Positions 5,905-6,210 of a stretch of DNA of 6,210 bases are shown here, in pieces. How positions within the stretch are numbered: the stretch's first letter is position 1; every line of letters starts with the position of its first letter. This DNA comes from Lachnobacterium bovis (lineage in GTDB: Bacteria; Bacillota; Clostridia; Lachnospirales; Lachnospiraceae). The translations under genes and the position numbers were made by a program. The DNA is taken from positions 1 to 6,210 of the forward strand of contig NZ_FOGW01000042.1 in the NCBI RefSeq assembly GCF_900111325.1. Direction: 5' to 3'. The notes below the pieces were generated by a model. The model worked only from the letters and a program-made list of their open reading frames with translations, was not told the origin of the DNA and ran no database searches.

Positions 5905-6210
5905 TTAGCATGCTTCATGCAGTTTCCCTGATGTGATTTTTTTATTGAGTTCTATTGCTGTTTCAGGTGATGTGTATCCAACTGTACACATGCCTTTATT
6001 CACTATCAATTCTTTTTTCATCATGTATTGAAACTGAAGTTCTAATTCATCTTCATATCCTTTTTGGACTATATTTTCTACAAATGCCCTTGTAAAATAA
6101 AAGACTTCTCTTGAGCCTGGCATTCCGGTTGGATAAACTACTCCTGCATACGGATAATAATATTTTCCATCTGAGCCTAAAAATCTATGGGTTATAACCA
6201 TTCTGAAGTT
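5905..6210 (-). CDS. DUF4176-like protein of a T7SS toxin locus, N-terminus beyond the window
   Basis: The frame stays open through the window edge (residues NFR before the first methionine at 6201). No ribosome-binding site is visible before that methionine, so it is probably internal and the gene starts outside the window. The segments MVITHRFLGSDGKYYYPYAG, VVYPTGMPGSREVFYF and ENIVQKGYEDELELQFQ follow the DUF4176 pattern: an MI-x-R stretch, Y-x-G-x-x-YP-x-G, a YFF-like strand, then I-x-x-V-x-x-G-Y-x-D-E. The usual opening LPIG-x-VVLLKGG would lie just upstream. DUF4176 proteins occur beside LXG toxins in T7SSb loci; an accessory or chaperone-like role is likely but unproven. The tail after residue 70 (MCTVGYTSPETAIELNKKIT) is an extra C-terminal segment. 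The next gene starts 45 bases after its stop. Confidence 0.72.
   Translation of the reverse strand, partial: NFRMVITHRFLGSDGKYYYPYAGVVYPTGMPGSREVFYFTRAFVENIVQKGYEDELELQFQYMMKKELIVNKGMCTVGYTSPETAIELNKKITSGKLHEAC

Overview
This window is AT-rich DNA in which all convincing genes lie on the minus strand. Strong AGGAGG-type ribosome-binding sites, a TTG start and the gene families suggest a low-GC Gram-positive bacterium (Bacillota, probably an anaerobic clostridial lineage). The taxon is inferred; there is no rRNA or housekeeping gene to test it.

Reading 5'->3' on the minus strand (high to low coordinates), the window holds a type VII (ESX/T7SSb) polymorphic-toxin operon. It has a DUF4176-like protein cut by the window edge (6210-5905), a 112-aa helical WXG100/Lap1-like protein (5859-5521) and a 68-aa helical Lap2-like protein (5534-5328). 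These are followed by a 582-aa toxin (5294-3546) with a helical LXG-like N-terminus, a hydrophobic hairpin, a linker and a C-terminal cytidine-deaminase-fold toxin domain. Two paralogous immunity-like proteins follow: a 270-aa protein abutting the toxin (3545-2733) and a 386-aa protein (2677-1517). The first three small proteins probably help deliver the toxin to the secretion system, and the 270-aa protein probably protects the producer.

The most unusual item is the 386-aa protein. It is an immunity-like double repeat fused to a second copy of the toxin's deaminase domain. By hand, that copy aligns without gaps to the real toxin (about 43 of 81 identical). It keeps the CPSC metal-binding pair, but the DTE motif holding the presumed catalytic glutamate reads DPT. 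It therefore looks like a folded, catalytically dead toxin domain carried by an immunity protein.

Beyond a terminator-like structure (about 1373-1458) lies a second, degraded toxin/immunity cassette. Its toxin fragment (1276-869) has no start and no secretion domain, but it shares the linker region of the full toxin, and it is followed by an intact 104-aa immunity-like gene (855-541). A strong terminator (459-502) closes this cassette. Past it, positions 443-1 hold a startless open frame of different base composition that I do not recognise.

No tRNA, rRNA, CRISPR array, integrase or insertion sequence was seen. The stretch 1277-1516 has no gene, only the terminator-like structure, a weak promoter candidate and a short tandem repeat.
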